A stretch of 64,000 bases of DNA from assembly GCA_963751695.1 (NCBI GenBank), contig CAVVVP010000009.1, forward strand, positions 1 through 64,000. The letters run 5' to 3'. The translations under genes were made by a program, and so were the position numbers. Below are positions 1-8,733 of the stretch, in pieces. This stretch comes from SZUA-22 sp963751695 (lineage in GTDB: Bacteria > Bacteroidota > Ignavibacteria > Ignavibacteriales > Melioribacteraceae). Position 1 is the stretch's first letter; every line of letters begins with the position of its first letter. A model generated the notes under the pieces. That model saw only the letters and a list, made by a program, of their open reading frames with translations, was not told the DNA's origin and ran no database searches.

Positions 1-49
1 TATTGTTTTCTCAATGCTTATATTTGCAATGTAAGTACGAGGGAAATTA

Positions 50-1947
50 GTGCCTTTAGAAAAACTTTCAAATATAGTAAGTCAGTTTAGAAACCGTCAT
101 TTTCTAATCCTTGATATAGTAATCCTTGCTATCTCTCCAACATTAGCTCTATTTCTAAGACTAGAAGGGAATATAGATTTCTCTATCTATGGGTATTCTT
201 TGCTATTATTCACCTTAATATTAGGTGGTATTAAGCTTCCGATATTCTACTACTTTGGTTTCTATAATAGAATTTGGAGATCAGCTAGCATTGATGAACT
301 TGCAAGGATGGTATTTGCTGGATTATTTATCGTATTGTTCGAAGTATTTGTATTCTATATTTTCAGATATCTTCAGGTTCCAGTCGTTGAGAGCTTTCCA
401 ATTTCATTACCATTGATGGATAGCTTCATTTCAGTTGCCCTTGTAGCTCTTTCACGGTTCAGTATCCGACTTGTTGAAGCCATGAACTACCGGGCTAGCA
501 GAATAAGTTCTGATACTAATGTTTTGATCATTGGTGCAGGTTCTGCCGGGGTACTTGTATTAAATGAGCTACAGCAAAATCCTTCTTTTGGAAAAGTTGT
601 TGGATTTCTTGATGACGATAAAGATAAGATTGGCTTGAAAATTAAAGGTCTTTCTGTTATTTCCAACACTGATGACGTTTGCACTATAGCTAGAAAAAGA
701 AAAGTTTCCAAGATTGTTATTGCTATGCCGACTGCTTCTGGAATGAAGATAAAAGAGATCTATGAACAGTGTAAAGAAGAACCGATTGAACTTTTTACAA
801 TACCTTCAATCCAGTCTATAATCAGTGGTAAAATTAAAACAAGTTCTATTAGAAAAGTTAAACTGGAAGATCTTCTCAGAAGAGATGCAATAAAGATCAA
901 TTTTGATTATGTAAAAGATCTTATCAAAGGAAAAACCGTTTTAGTCTCTGGTGCTGGTGGATCAATTGGTGGTGAGATGGTTAGACAGATATCCAGTTTT
1001 GATCCAGAGAAGATAATACTTGTTGGTCATGGAGAGAACTCAGTTTTTGAGATTGAACAAGAGCTGCTCAATTCAAACGAATCAACTGAAGAAATATTAA
1101 TAGCCAGTTATTGCTGATATACGTAATTCAAAACGAATTAACTCAATTTTTAATCGAGTACAAACCTGAGATCGTATTTCATGCTGCTGCACATAAGCAT
1201 GTTCCTCTAATGGAAGGAAATCTTGAGGAAGCGATAACCAATAATGTTCTAGGTACTCAAAACTTAGTAAATGCTTCTTTAGAAAATGATGTAAAGAGGT
1301 TCATTCTTATCTCCTCTGATAAAGCAGTGAATCCAGCTAATATTATGGGTACCACAAAAAGAATGGCAGAAATGGTTGTGTTGAATGCAGCAAAAAAACA
1401 TAACGTTGCTTATAGTGCTGTCCGTTTCGGAAACGTGCTTGGTAGCCGAGGAAGTGTCTTTGGGATTTTTGAAAAGCAGATACTGAATGGCGGTCCGATA
1501 AAGATCACAGATCCAAACATAAAACGGTACTTCATGACTATTCCAGAAGCTGTTCAATTAGTTCTTCAAGCTTCAACATTGAATGAGGGTGGTGAGGTCT
1601 TTGTTTTGGATATGGGAGAACCGGTTAAAGTAATTGATCTTGCAAAAGATATGATCCATTTCTCTGGATTGAAGTTTGAGGAGGATATAGATATTGAGAT
1701 AACTGGTTTACGTCCTGGTGAAAAAATGTTTGAAGAACTCTTTCTGGAAGGGGAAGATTATTCTAGCACAAAACATAAAAAGATTTTCAAAGCTGAAAAT
1801 GCTGCAACATGGGTCCATCCCAATTTTGATCAACTCGTTTTTAATCTTATCGATTATGCCAAGCAGAATAACAATAGCAGAGAAGAGATGGTTGAGTTGA
1901 TGAAAGAAATAGTACCAGAATACAAACCGAATACAACAAATAATTAA
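50..1947 (+). pseudogene. CapD/WbpM-type nucleotide-sugar 4,6-dehydratase, frameshifted
   Basis: This is an inner-membrane polysaccharide-biosynthesis dehydratase acting on UDP-sugars for capsule, O-antigen or glycan synthesis. The GTG start at 50 follows GAGGG at 39-43. Residues 15-140 are hydrophobic helices. A first Rossmann motif (GAGSAG) lies near residue 162 and a second (GAGGSIGG) near 301. Past position 1104 come HAAAHKHVPLM, SSDKAVNP and MGTTKRMAE; the last has Met where classical SDRs have Tyr, as is usual in FlaA1/PglF/WbpM. The reading frame breaks twice: near 1103 into a short stretch reading PVIADIRNSKRIN, then near 1150 into the frame that runs to 1947. Joined, the product would be about 630 aa, the normal size. 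Either the gene is inactivated or two indels are sequence errors. Family assignment is firm; functionality is doubtful. Confidence 0.85.
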
Positions 1948-2001
1948 TTCGTCATTTCGAATGAATAGCTTGCTTTGTCATTGAAAAGAAATAACTAGCT
2001 T

Positions 2002-2145
2002 TGTCATTTCGACCGAAGGGAGAAATCTCAAACAGAAATCTGAGATCTCTCACAAATGCTTGTTCGAGATGACAGACCTCATTTGTCATTTCGACCGGAG
2101 GGAGAAATCTCAAAATCTCTCACCCTAAAGGGTTTCGATATGACA
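2002..2145. repeat. Two palindromic TGTCATTTCGA units
   Basis: These are two short foldback units, 2002-2074 and 2084-2145. Each begins TGTCATTTCGACCG, has AGAAATCTC near its centre and ends TTCGAGATGACA or TTCGATATGACA. The ends are inverted repeats. The 9-nt spacer between them (GACCTCATT) recurs later in the array. A partial unit lies just upstream at 1953-1995. No coding content is credible here. Confidence 0.85.
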
Positions 2146-2154
2146 TAGTACTCT

Positions 2155-2520
2155 TGTCATTTCGACGAATGTAATGAGAAGAAATCTGAAAATGAAAACT
2201 TATTACATATATATTCTTACAAACAAGAATAACAAGGTTATGTATGTAGGGATGACAAACGACCTTCAAAGAAGAATGTACGAACACAAAAACAAACTTT
2301 TTAGTGGATTCACACAAAAGTACAATGTCAGTAAATTAGTCTATTATGAATCTTCTTCAGATGTAAATATTGTTCTTAACAGAGAAAAAGAGATTAAAAA
2401 GTGGCGACGGGAGAAGAAGAATAAACTTGTTGAATCAATGAATCCTAATTGGGAGGATTTATCGATTGAATTATGGTTGTAAAAACCAGATCTCTCATCT
2501 CCTTGGGATTCGAGATGACA
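2155..2520 (+). mobile_element. Palindromic element with GIY-YIG gene in its loop
   Basis: The left arm of the array's palindrome (TGTCATTTCGACGAATGTAA onwards, 2155-2190) is followed within a base or two by the GIY-YIG start codon. The matching right arm (AGATCTCTC...TTCGAGATGACA, 2488-2520) begins 5 nt after its stop. The outer 11 bp are inverted with one mismatch. The whole 366-bp block sits between the same 9-nt spacers (TAGTACTCT and GACCTCCTT) that separate ordinary ~65-bp units, so the gene occupies the place of a normal loop. The inference is a full-length element of which the short units are non-autonomous derivatives. Confidence 0.65.
2192..2482 (+). CDS. Small single-domain GIY-YIG nuclease family protein
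   Basis: The product is a 96-aa stand-alone GIY-YIG domain of the UPF0213/YhbQ size class. The first strand reads YYIYIL and the second YVGMTNDLQRR, giving the two signature tyrosine-containing strands and the conserved Arg. REKEIKKW supplies the conserved Glu region, and NPNWEDL is the usual C-terminal motif. The start is set at ATG 2192 because the family begins MKxYYVYIL; the six codons upstream belong to the repeat arm. Such proteins cut DNA in UvrC, homing enzymes and retroelements, but many YhbQ-like members have no known role. The gene is enclosed exactly by the two arms of a palindromic repeat, which suggests it travels with, or acts on, that repeat. Confidence 0.85.
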   Translation: MKTYYIYILTNKNNKVMYVGMTNDLQRRMYEHKNKLFSGFTQKYNVSKLVYYESSSDVNIVLNREKEIKKWRREKKNKLVESMNPNWEDLSIELWL

Positions 2521-2529
2521 GACCTCCTT

Positions 2530-2674
2530 TGTCATTTCGACGATTGTAATGAGGAGAAATCTCTAGATATCTCACCCTGAAGGGATTCGATATGACATAG
2601 TATTCTTGTCATTTCGATGAGCGAAGCGAAGAGAAATCTCTAGATCTCTCACCCTAAAGGGTTTCGATATGACA
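2530..2674. repeat. Two further palindromic units
   Basis: Units lie at 2530-2597 and 2607-2674. Both start TGTCATTTCGA, contain GAGAAATCTCTAGAT, and end TTCGATATGACA. Spacers of 9 nt (TAGTATTCT and TAGTACTCT) follow each unit. They resemble the units at 2084-2145 closely enough to suggest recent tandem amplification. Confidence 0.85.
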
Positions 2675-2763
2675 TAGTACTCTTGTCATTTCGACATTAC
2701 CTCAGAAGGTCAAATAAAATTCTTTCCCATATTGGGAACTTTTGCTATATTAAAGTTGAAAAT

Positions 2764-3066
2764 ATGAGAATTATTTCAAGAAAAACACTAATAAACTTTT
2801 GGGGCAAACATTCTAAAAGTGAGCAGGCACTAAAAGCTTGGTATGATGAAGCACGCTCTGCTAAATGGAAGTCGCCCAATGAGTTAAAAAAGCAATATAA
2901 GAACGCATCAATAATCTCTAATAAAAGAGTAGTATTTAACATTAAAGGAAATGATTATCGACTAGTTGTTGACATTGAATATAGAATAGGAATCGTATTT
3001 ATTGTTTGGATAGGTGCACATAAGGAGTATGATAAAATGAATATCAAGGAGCTTAAACATGGTTAA
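2764..3066 (+). CDS. higB: HigB-type mRNA interferase toxin
   Basis: The product is a 100-aa RelE/HigB-fold toxin, expected to cleave mRNA on the ribosome. It begins MRIISRKTLINFWGKH and contains LKAWYDEARSAKWKSP, NASIISNKRVVFNIKGNDYR and an HKEYDK end, all typical of the HigB family. The start is placed at ATG 2764, because in-frame codons upstream read through repeat sequence and lack similarity to the family. It overlaps higA by 8 bp, toxin first, which is the usual higBA order. The pair is flanked on both sides by palindromic repeat arms. Confidence 0.92.
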   Translation: MRIISRKTLINFWGKHSKSEQALKAWYDEARSAKWKSPNELKKQYKNASIISNKRVVFNIKGNDYRLVVDIEYRIGIVFIVWIGAHKEYDKMNIKELKHG

Positions 3067-3439
3067 AAAGGCAGCAATAAAAATAAAACCTATAAGGAAT
3101 CAAAAAGAGTATAAAGGTGCACTCGATCGAATATATCACTTAATGCAACTAGATTTGAAAGCAAATTCGGATGAATATGATGAACTTGAATTATTATCAT
3201 TATTGACAGAAGAGTATGAAAAGAAAAAATATCCGATTGAATATCCTGACCCAATAGAAGCAATCAAATTTAGGATGGAACAACTTGGTATTGACCGTTC
3301 TGCTCTGATATCGGTAATTGGTTCAAAAAGTAGAACTTCAGAGATACTTAGTAGAAAAAGAAAATTAAGTTTATCTATGATCAGGGCATTGCATGATAAA
3401 TTAAATATTCCTGCTTCTTCGTTAATATCAGATTATTAA
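3059..3439 (+). CDS. higA: HigA-type antitoxin, XRE-like C-terminal DNA-binding domain
   Basis: This 126-aa protein carries the HigA signature YPIEYPDPIEAIKFRMEQLG at about residues 59-78, followed by a helix-turn-helix of Cro/CI type (RSALISVIGSKSRTSEIL) and a KRKLSLSMIRALHDKLNIP end. It should neutralise HigB by binding and repress the operon. The start ATG at 3059 lies inside the last codons of higB, so translation is probably coupled. No separate promoter is visible. Confidence 0.92.
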   Translation: MVKKAAIKIKPIRNQKEYKGALDRIYHLMQLDLKANSDEYDELELLSLLTEEYEKKKYPIEYPDPIEAIKFRMEQLGIDRSALISVIGSKSRTSEILSRKRKLSLSMIRALHDKLNIPASSLISDY

Positions 3440-3521
3440 ATATTGTTTCTCAAGATCTCTCACAAAGTGCTTTTCGAGATGACATAATCTCCCTTTGTCA
3501 TTTCGAGGGAATAGCTTGCTT

Positions 3522-3895
3522 TGTCATTTCGATGAGCGAAGCGAAGAGAAATCTCAAGATCTCTCACAAAGTGCTTATTCGATATGTACATAATCTCCTT
3601 TGTCATTTCGAAAGAATAGATTGCTTTGTCATTTCGATGAGAAAGAAAAGAAGCGAAGAGAAATCTCAAACAGAAGGAGAGATATCTTCACCCTAAAAGG
3701 ATTCGATATGACGTCAATCTTCCTTTGTCATTTACGAAGGAATAGCTTGCTTTGTCATTTCGACGATTGTAATGAGGAGAAATGTAAGATCTCAACAAAG
3801 TGCTTATTCGATATGACATAATCTCCTTTGTCATTTCGATGAGCAACGCGAAGAGAAATCTGAGATACCACACCTCTTCAAGGTTCGACATGACA
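3522..3895. repeat. Four more palindromic units, partly compound
   Basis: Units lie at about 3522-3590, 3627-3713, 3753-3818 and 3829-3895. Several are preceded by an extra left-arm fragment, TTTGTCATTTCGA followed by GAATAGCTTGCTT (about 3496, 3601 and 3726; also at 1953). One unit has an inserted base in its right end (TATGTACA). Spacers here read TAATCTCCTT. All short reading frames across this stretch are translations of the repeat and are not annotated. Confidence 0.85.
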
Positions 3896-3903
3896 AACAA
3901 CAA

Positions 3904-4016
3904 CTGTCATTCGAGGCTTGATCCGGAATCTAAGAGAGAGATGCAAATCTTCATCAGCATGCCAGAGTTAAAGGGTATTGTCATTCCGGCCTCCGATCCG
4001 GAATCTAAAAGATAGG
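3904..4016. repeat. Second repeat type: GTCATTC...GATCCGGAATC
   Basis: Two copies of a different short repeat lie at about 3904-3935 (CTGTCATTCGAGGCTTGATC onwards) and 3979-4012 (TTGTCATTCCGGCCTCCGAT onwards), both ending GATCCGGAATCTAA. Each is followed by an ATGC-rich segment that reaches CAGCATGCCAG (3957-3967 and 4055-4065). This is a dispersed REP-like sequence, unrelated at its core to the neighbouring palindromes. Confidence 0.7.
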
Positions 4017-4070
4017 GATGCTGAAACAATACTAATATACATCAGCACAGGGCTCAGCATGCCAGATAAT

Positions 4071-4232
4071 CAAAACATTTAGAGCTGAAAATGCTGCAAC
4101 ATGGGTCCATCCAAATTTTGATTAATTTGTCTCTAATCTAATCGATTATGCGTAGCAGAATAGCAATAGCAGAGAAGAGAAGATTGAGTTGATGCAAGAA
4201 ATAGTGCCAGAATACAAACCTTACAATAACTC
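4071..4232 (+). pseudogene. Decayed duplicate of the capD 3' end
   Basis: The sequence matches the last ~160 bp of the dehydratase gene (about 1780-1940) almost base for base. It includes the segments for AENAATWVHPNFD, IDYA and QEIVPEYKP. It carries in-frame TAA (GATTAATTT) and TAG (GCGTAGCAG) codons, so it is not coding. The entire repeat array with GIY-YIG and higBA lies between the two copies. Confidence 0.85.
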
Positions 4233-4481
4233 CTAAGAATCTTCATCTTTTAGACCAAAATTATTAATTTCTTCAAAAAATAATTAAAAAATACTTTCTG
4301 TATCAATTTGGGAATTTTAATCCTAAAAATGGAATATTTCATTTCCTAAAACTTGAAATTCAATAATTTTGCAGCATTTTTAGCAAAAAAAGGGTTTTTT
4401 AATTCGCATTGTAATTGACTCTACTAGTCTCTTAATTTTCTAACGCAAATTTGAATTATAAAAATTATTTTAGGATTAAAA
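4233..4481. other. AT-rich intergenic stretch
   Basis: About 250 bp between the capD remnant and the next broken gene. No reading frame or clear hairpin was found. It presumably held the promoter of the downstream gene; no convincing box was identified. Confidence 0.5.
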
Positions 4482-6669
4482 ATGAAAACATTTAAGTTTC
4501 TTAAAAATAGCATAGTAATATTTATATCCCTATTCTTTATTCCCAGTATAATAATGTCTCAACCTCATGAGGATTGGGAAACTACTAAACAAGGCGGAGT
4601 AGCTTCCAAGGTAGGCGGAATCCAACCAATTGATAAGCTGATAGAATATTCCGAATTATTTAATTCAAGAGGTTATAATTTTGGATTTGCTGTTGCAATG
4701 GGTAGAGCTGAAATGGAAGACGAAAATTACCTCAACGGTCTAAAACAGTTGCAATCCGAAGGTCATAAACTTTTTGATATCACACCTAATCTTAGGACAA
4801 ATATTTTATAACAAAATTTCACCCTTTTGATTACGCTTTTAATGAGAGAGGTTACCATATATTGATAACAAAATATTTGAAATTCGAGAGATAGATGAAT
4901 CGAAAAGAATTAGGGAACTTGATGCTTCAATACTAGGTAATAGAGTTTTTGCAGAAAGATTTGAAAACTTTAATAGTCAAGAGATTTACCTCTACTTTCC
5001 TACCCTTGACAAAATTGTACTGATAGATGAACATATAAGTCCTTACTTTAGTGTACAGTTTCCTGATGTGTGGGGAGATTCAATAGATCTTGGACTAAAG
5101 GCTAACATTTTGGCATATAGTTTTAGTTTACATGATATTCATCTAGCAACTGAAGCGATTAGTCTTTTGGCAGAAGAATCACTAAAATTATCTGAACTAT
5201 ATGATATTGAAAGACCATATATGTTCATTCCTCCAGGTTCAGCACTTTATCCAACAATTACTCCGACAGAAAGTAAAAACACTTACGGTACTCAATTTGG
5301 ATACACAAGTGCACAAGCTTATCCTCCAAATAATTCTTTAAAATGTTATAATGAATTTAATCCAAACGAAGACAAAAGATTTGGAATGATGTGGGGAGAT
5401 TTTGATGAGGATAACTGGACATTAGAGGAAATTAAGGCAAAAATAGCTGATGGAATTGCTAAAAGAAGATTTCTTGCTAACAGTACTTATCTTGGTGGAG
5501 CGAACATATAATTGGAAATAACAGATGCAATATTGGAATGATGCAGTAAGAACAGTATTCCTGTTATGGATATTGATAGTTGGGGAGAAATATTATATGA
5601 GACTGTTCAAAATCCATATACTGATATTTTCCCAAAATTAAAGAATGATATTGATAATAATGGAATCCCAGATGGGTATACAATTTCAAATCTGGATGTT
5701 GTTTTAGACACTATAGATTACCCTGCAACTGCAGATCCATATTCTCTATCACTAAATTCTAATGGCCAAATATTCTACATCTCGGGATTAGGTGGTGTTG
5801 AAAAAGGTGAGAATAAATTTGAATTTTGGATAAAAGGTGGTAACTCAAGTATGATATTAAATTTCTATGTTGGTGAGACCGATTACATTTTTGAGTTCCC
5901 TGTAAATGATTCATCATGGACAAAATATGATTTAAGCAGTTCCATTTCAGATAATAAGTCCTTAATCATACCAGACTCAGTTTCATTGATATCAATTTCT
6001 GCGCATTGTACTAATTATATTTCGGGTGATATAAAAATAGCTGGTAAGTCAATGATGACTGGATTGAGCGATTAAATACCTCCTTCAAAACCACAAAATC
6101 TAAATGCTTTTGTTGAGGATAAGATTGTAAAATTAATTGGGATGAAAATTATGATGAAGAAGTCTCTAAATATAGTATTTATCGTACTGAGCATCCTGAT
6201 ACCTGACTCTAGCTCACTACTCTCATATACAAAGATAAATTACTATGAGGATGAAACCATAAATGGATCCCCTCAATACACTTATATAGTTAGAGCAACT
6301 GATTTTGCTGGAAATGTAAGTGAAGATTATGATCCTGTAACAATTGCAATAACAGATGTTGATAACAGTGAGTCTGTAATTCCAGATAATTTTACATTAA
6401 GTCAAAATTATCCAAATCCATTTAATCCAAGTACAGTAATAAATTATTCTATACCTCAGAAGAGTTATGTTAAAATTCAGATTTTCGATATGCTTGGAAG
6501 AAAGTTGGTTACTCTTGTTGACACTGAAAAACCGGCTGGTAATTATGATGCTGAATTTATAGCTACAAACTTTAGTAGTGGAGTATATTTTTATAGAATA
6601 GATGCTGTACCAAATAGTAGTAACGCGGATTATTTTACTGAAACAAAGAAGATGTTACTTATTAAATAG
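4482..6669 (+). pseudogene. Broken secreted deacetylase-like/FnIII/T9SS-tail protein
   Basis: A signal peptide (MKTFKFLKNSIVIFISLFFI, 4482 on) leads into a domain with FGFAVAMGRAEMED, then (frame change near 4802) FITKFHPFDYAFNERG, then (frame change near 4861) a stretch to 5511 with LHDIHLATEAISLLAEE and PYMFIPPGSALYPTITPTES. Short pieces in other frames (NWKQQMQYWNDAVR then NSIPVMDIDSWGE) bridge 5512-5566. An in-frame TAA at 6073 precedes an FnIII domain (IPPSKPQNLNAF...) that changes frame near 6135 and 6215. The end is a T9SS tail, LSQNYPNPFNPST near 6400. The layout resembles polysaccharide-deacetylase-like secreted proteins of this phylum; that label is tentative. At least five frame changes plus one stop make it a pseudogene. 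Confidence 0.75.
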
Positions 6670-6711
6670 CCTTCAGATTTATTTGACGTAATACTATTTT
6701 CTTCATTTTAG

Positions 6712-6745
6712 ATATAGGTGAGAATACTCTCATTCTCACCTATAT
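6712..6745. terminator. 14-bp perfect stem-loop
   Basis: ATATAGGTGAGAAT (6712-6725) is perfectly inverted in ATTCTCACCTATAT (6732-6745) around a 6-nt loop. It lies 43 bp after the T9SS-tail stop codon and is followed by TTATA rather than a long T-run. It probably serves as a terminator or mRNA 3' end, possibly in both directions. Confidence 0.7.
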
Positions 6746-6857
6746 TTATAAGTATTAGAATCTTAATCTTACTTAATGCCAAATTTTTCTACTGTGAACT
6801 TATCCGGCATATAAATTGCAATTGTTTTATTTTTATACCTTACAATTATCGGAATAA

Positions 6858-8521
6858 ATGCTGAATAAAATCCAATATAAAATTAGAGTAGTGATTCTTC
6901 TACTTTTTAGCAGCACTACTCTTCTCTCGCAAGTCAATTACGAACCATTAAATAAGTCTATTTACAATTACTTAGATCGATTATCCATTCAAGGTTACTT
7001 TCAGTTAAACACTGAGATAAAACCATTCTCAAGAGAATATATTGCTAAGAAACTAAAGATCGTTTTAGAAGAGAATATGAATGACCTCTCCAATCTCGAG
7101 AAAGATGAGCTGATCTTTTACACTCAAGACTTTGCAAGAGAATTAAAACGAATGGATGTCAATGTTGATTCAATTTTAGCTAATAAAAAAAATGATCTAA
7201 ATCTTTGGGGAGTTGTTGGTTTCAATGAGTATGGAAGATTACACTTGGTCGATGCAGATGATTCTCTTTTCACTTTTACTCTCGATCCAATACTGGGATA
7301 TAAAATTGGAAGTGGAAATCTATCTAGTGAATCCCACCTCTGGAATGGGCTCTCTATGTATGGAAGAATAAGTGACTGGGTGGGATTTGATCTTAACTTC
7401 CGTGACAATACTTTGAATGGTGATAACATAGATTACACAAGGGAGTTTTCTCCTCTTACCGGATTTTCATTTAGAGTTGGAAAAGAAAGAGGCTTTGAAT
7501 TTGATGATGTAAATGCAAATCTGACATTCTCAAATAGCTGGGGCAGTTTTACTATTGGGAAGGACTTTGTTTATTATGGTGATGGGGCAAATGGAAATCT
7601 GATCCTTGGAAATAAGGCTCCCTCCTTCCCACAAATCAAAATAGAGGCTTATCCGGTAGATTGGTTCAAATTTTCATATGTGCATGGATGGCTAAATTCA
7701 CAAGTGATCGATTCAACAACAATTAGATATAATGAAATGGATGGATAAGTTACAAGCATGTTTCAAAATATTATGTAGCACATGAGTTTTCATTTACTCC
7801 ATGGAAAATATTCAATCTAACAATTGGAGAGTCAATTGTATATAGCGATACATTTGAGCCGATTTATTTAATACCAGTTATGTTTTTTCGACTTGCTGAC
7901 CACTTACTTAACCCGCTCCAGATGAAGCAGCGGGAAATGCTCAGCTATTTTCTTCACTTGGTATAATATCCCAACTATAAATACCAAATTCTATGGCTCA
8001 GTATTTATTGATGAATTTTCTATTCAAGAACCGATGGTCCAAGAGCAATAGGATATACTCTTGGAGCAGATATAATAAATCCATTGATTCCAGAATCAGA
8101 ACTGATTGTTGAGTACACAAAGATAGATCCCTATGTTTACTTTCATATAAATGATGCACAGAATTATACAAACTACGATTATCAGCTTGGCCATTGGATT
8201 GGAAGTAACTCAGATCAGCTATATCTTTCTTTCACTAAACACATCATTAGAGGTCTAAGAGTAAAAGGTTGGTACACATATATCCGCAGAGGTTCGAGAG
8301 AATCGAGAGGATGAACCAAGGTACCAAGAAAAACATCAGTTCCTCTGGGGATTAAAAAGCAACTATTCTAATTGGGGATTGTCAGTTCGATATGAAATGC
8401 TGCACGATATCTTTGCAATTGCACAATACCGATCACTAGTTTCTTCAGAAGAACAAGATGATGGAACAATGATTGAAAAAAATAACGGTGATTTCTTGTT
8501 CTCGCTCAACTGGGGATTTTA
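6858..8521 (+). pseudogene. Wzi-like capsule assembly outer-membrane protein, broken
   Basis: The intact N-terminal 296 codons encode a signal peptide (VVILLLFSSTTLLSQ) and a periplasmic/beta-barrel start with LSIQGYFQLNTEIKPFSREYIA, typical of the Caps_assemb_Wzi family. The frame then breaks near 7745. Recognisable pieces continue in shifting frames: HEFSFTPWKIFNLTIGES, FYGSVFIDEFSIQEPM, RAIGYTLGADIINPLIP and, to the TGA/TAG-free end at 8521, YEMLHDIFAIAQYRSLVSS. Together they give about 550 aa, the usual family length. At least four indels are needed. With the broken capD gene upstream, two surface-polysaccharide genes are damaged in the same stretch. Confidence 0.75.
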
Positions 8522-8572
8522 GCTGATTATTGTAATTTCTAAAATTCGGTTTAACGTGGTATAAATTTTCTC

Positions 8573-8716
8573 CTACCCAGTCAAATATTTTATGAGTAGC
8601 CAAATACCATAAAGTAATACAAGACCAAAGACAAGCAGAAATAGGAACTCTCCGAAAGTCATTTTTTTAGTTATCGCCGTCAAAGTTTTACCAATATAAT
8701 TACTTTGCTTATCCAT
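8573..8716 (-). CDS. 47-aa single-pass membrane protein
   Basis: Read on the minus strand, ATG at 8716 follows GAGGAAGGGACAA, a strong ribosome-binding site. The frame gives MDKQSNYIGKTLTAITKKM, then a hydrophobic helix (FLFLLVFGLVLLYGIWLLI) and a short KYLTG tail ending at TAG. The polar N-terminus with positive charges before one membrane span suggests a small inner-membrane protein. It starts 17 bp after the end of a lipoprotein pseudogene on the same strand, so the two were probably co-transcribed. The family is not recognised. Confidence 0.6.
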   Translation of the reverse strand: MDKQSNYIGKTLTAITKKMTFGEFLFLLVFGLVLLYGIWLLIKYLTG

Positions 8717-8733
8717 ATTTGTCCCTTCCTCTT

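Larger units (their letters stand above)
2684..3484 (+). mobile_element. Possible palindromic element carrying higBA
   Basis: A left terminus (TGTCATTTCGAC, 2684-2695) follows the standard 9-nt spacer. After it the sequence departs from the usual arm. The next repeat sequence is a complete right arm at about 3450-3484 (CTCAAGATCTCTCAC...TTCGAGATGACA). Between the arms lies the higBA operon. This repeats the layout of the GIY-YIG element, but the left arm keeps only about 12 matching bases, so chance insertion of higBA into a repeat is also possible. Confidence 0.45.

Noticed and set aside
1953..3900. CRISPR array
   Set aside because: Units are themselves palindromic, ~65 bp with 9-11 nt spacers drawn from a few sequences, with two genes inside. 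No unique spacers and no cas genes.
3460..4015. Several short reading frames on both strands (e.g. 3460-3669, 3600-3821, 3688-3903, 3800-4015)
   Set aside because: All are translations of the palindromic repeats, sharing phrases such as MSFR and EMTK in unrelated positions.
6142..6213. A signal-peptide-like start (MKIMMKKSLNIVFIVLSILI) for a short T9SS protein
   Set aside because: The same bases in another frame read NWDENYDEEVSKYSIYRTEH, the expected FnIII strand. The apparent signal peptide is an out-of-frame artefact.
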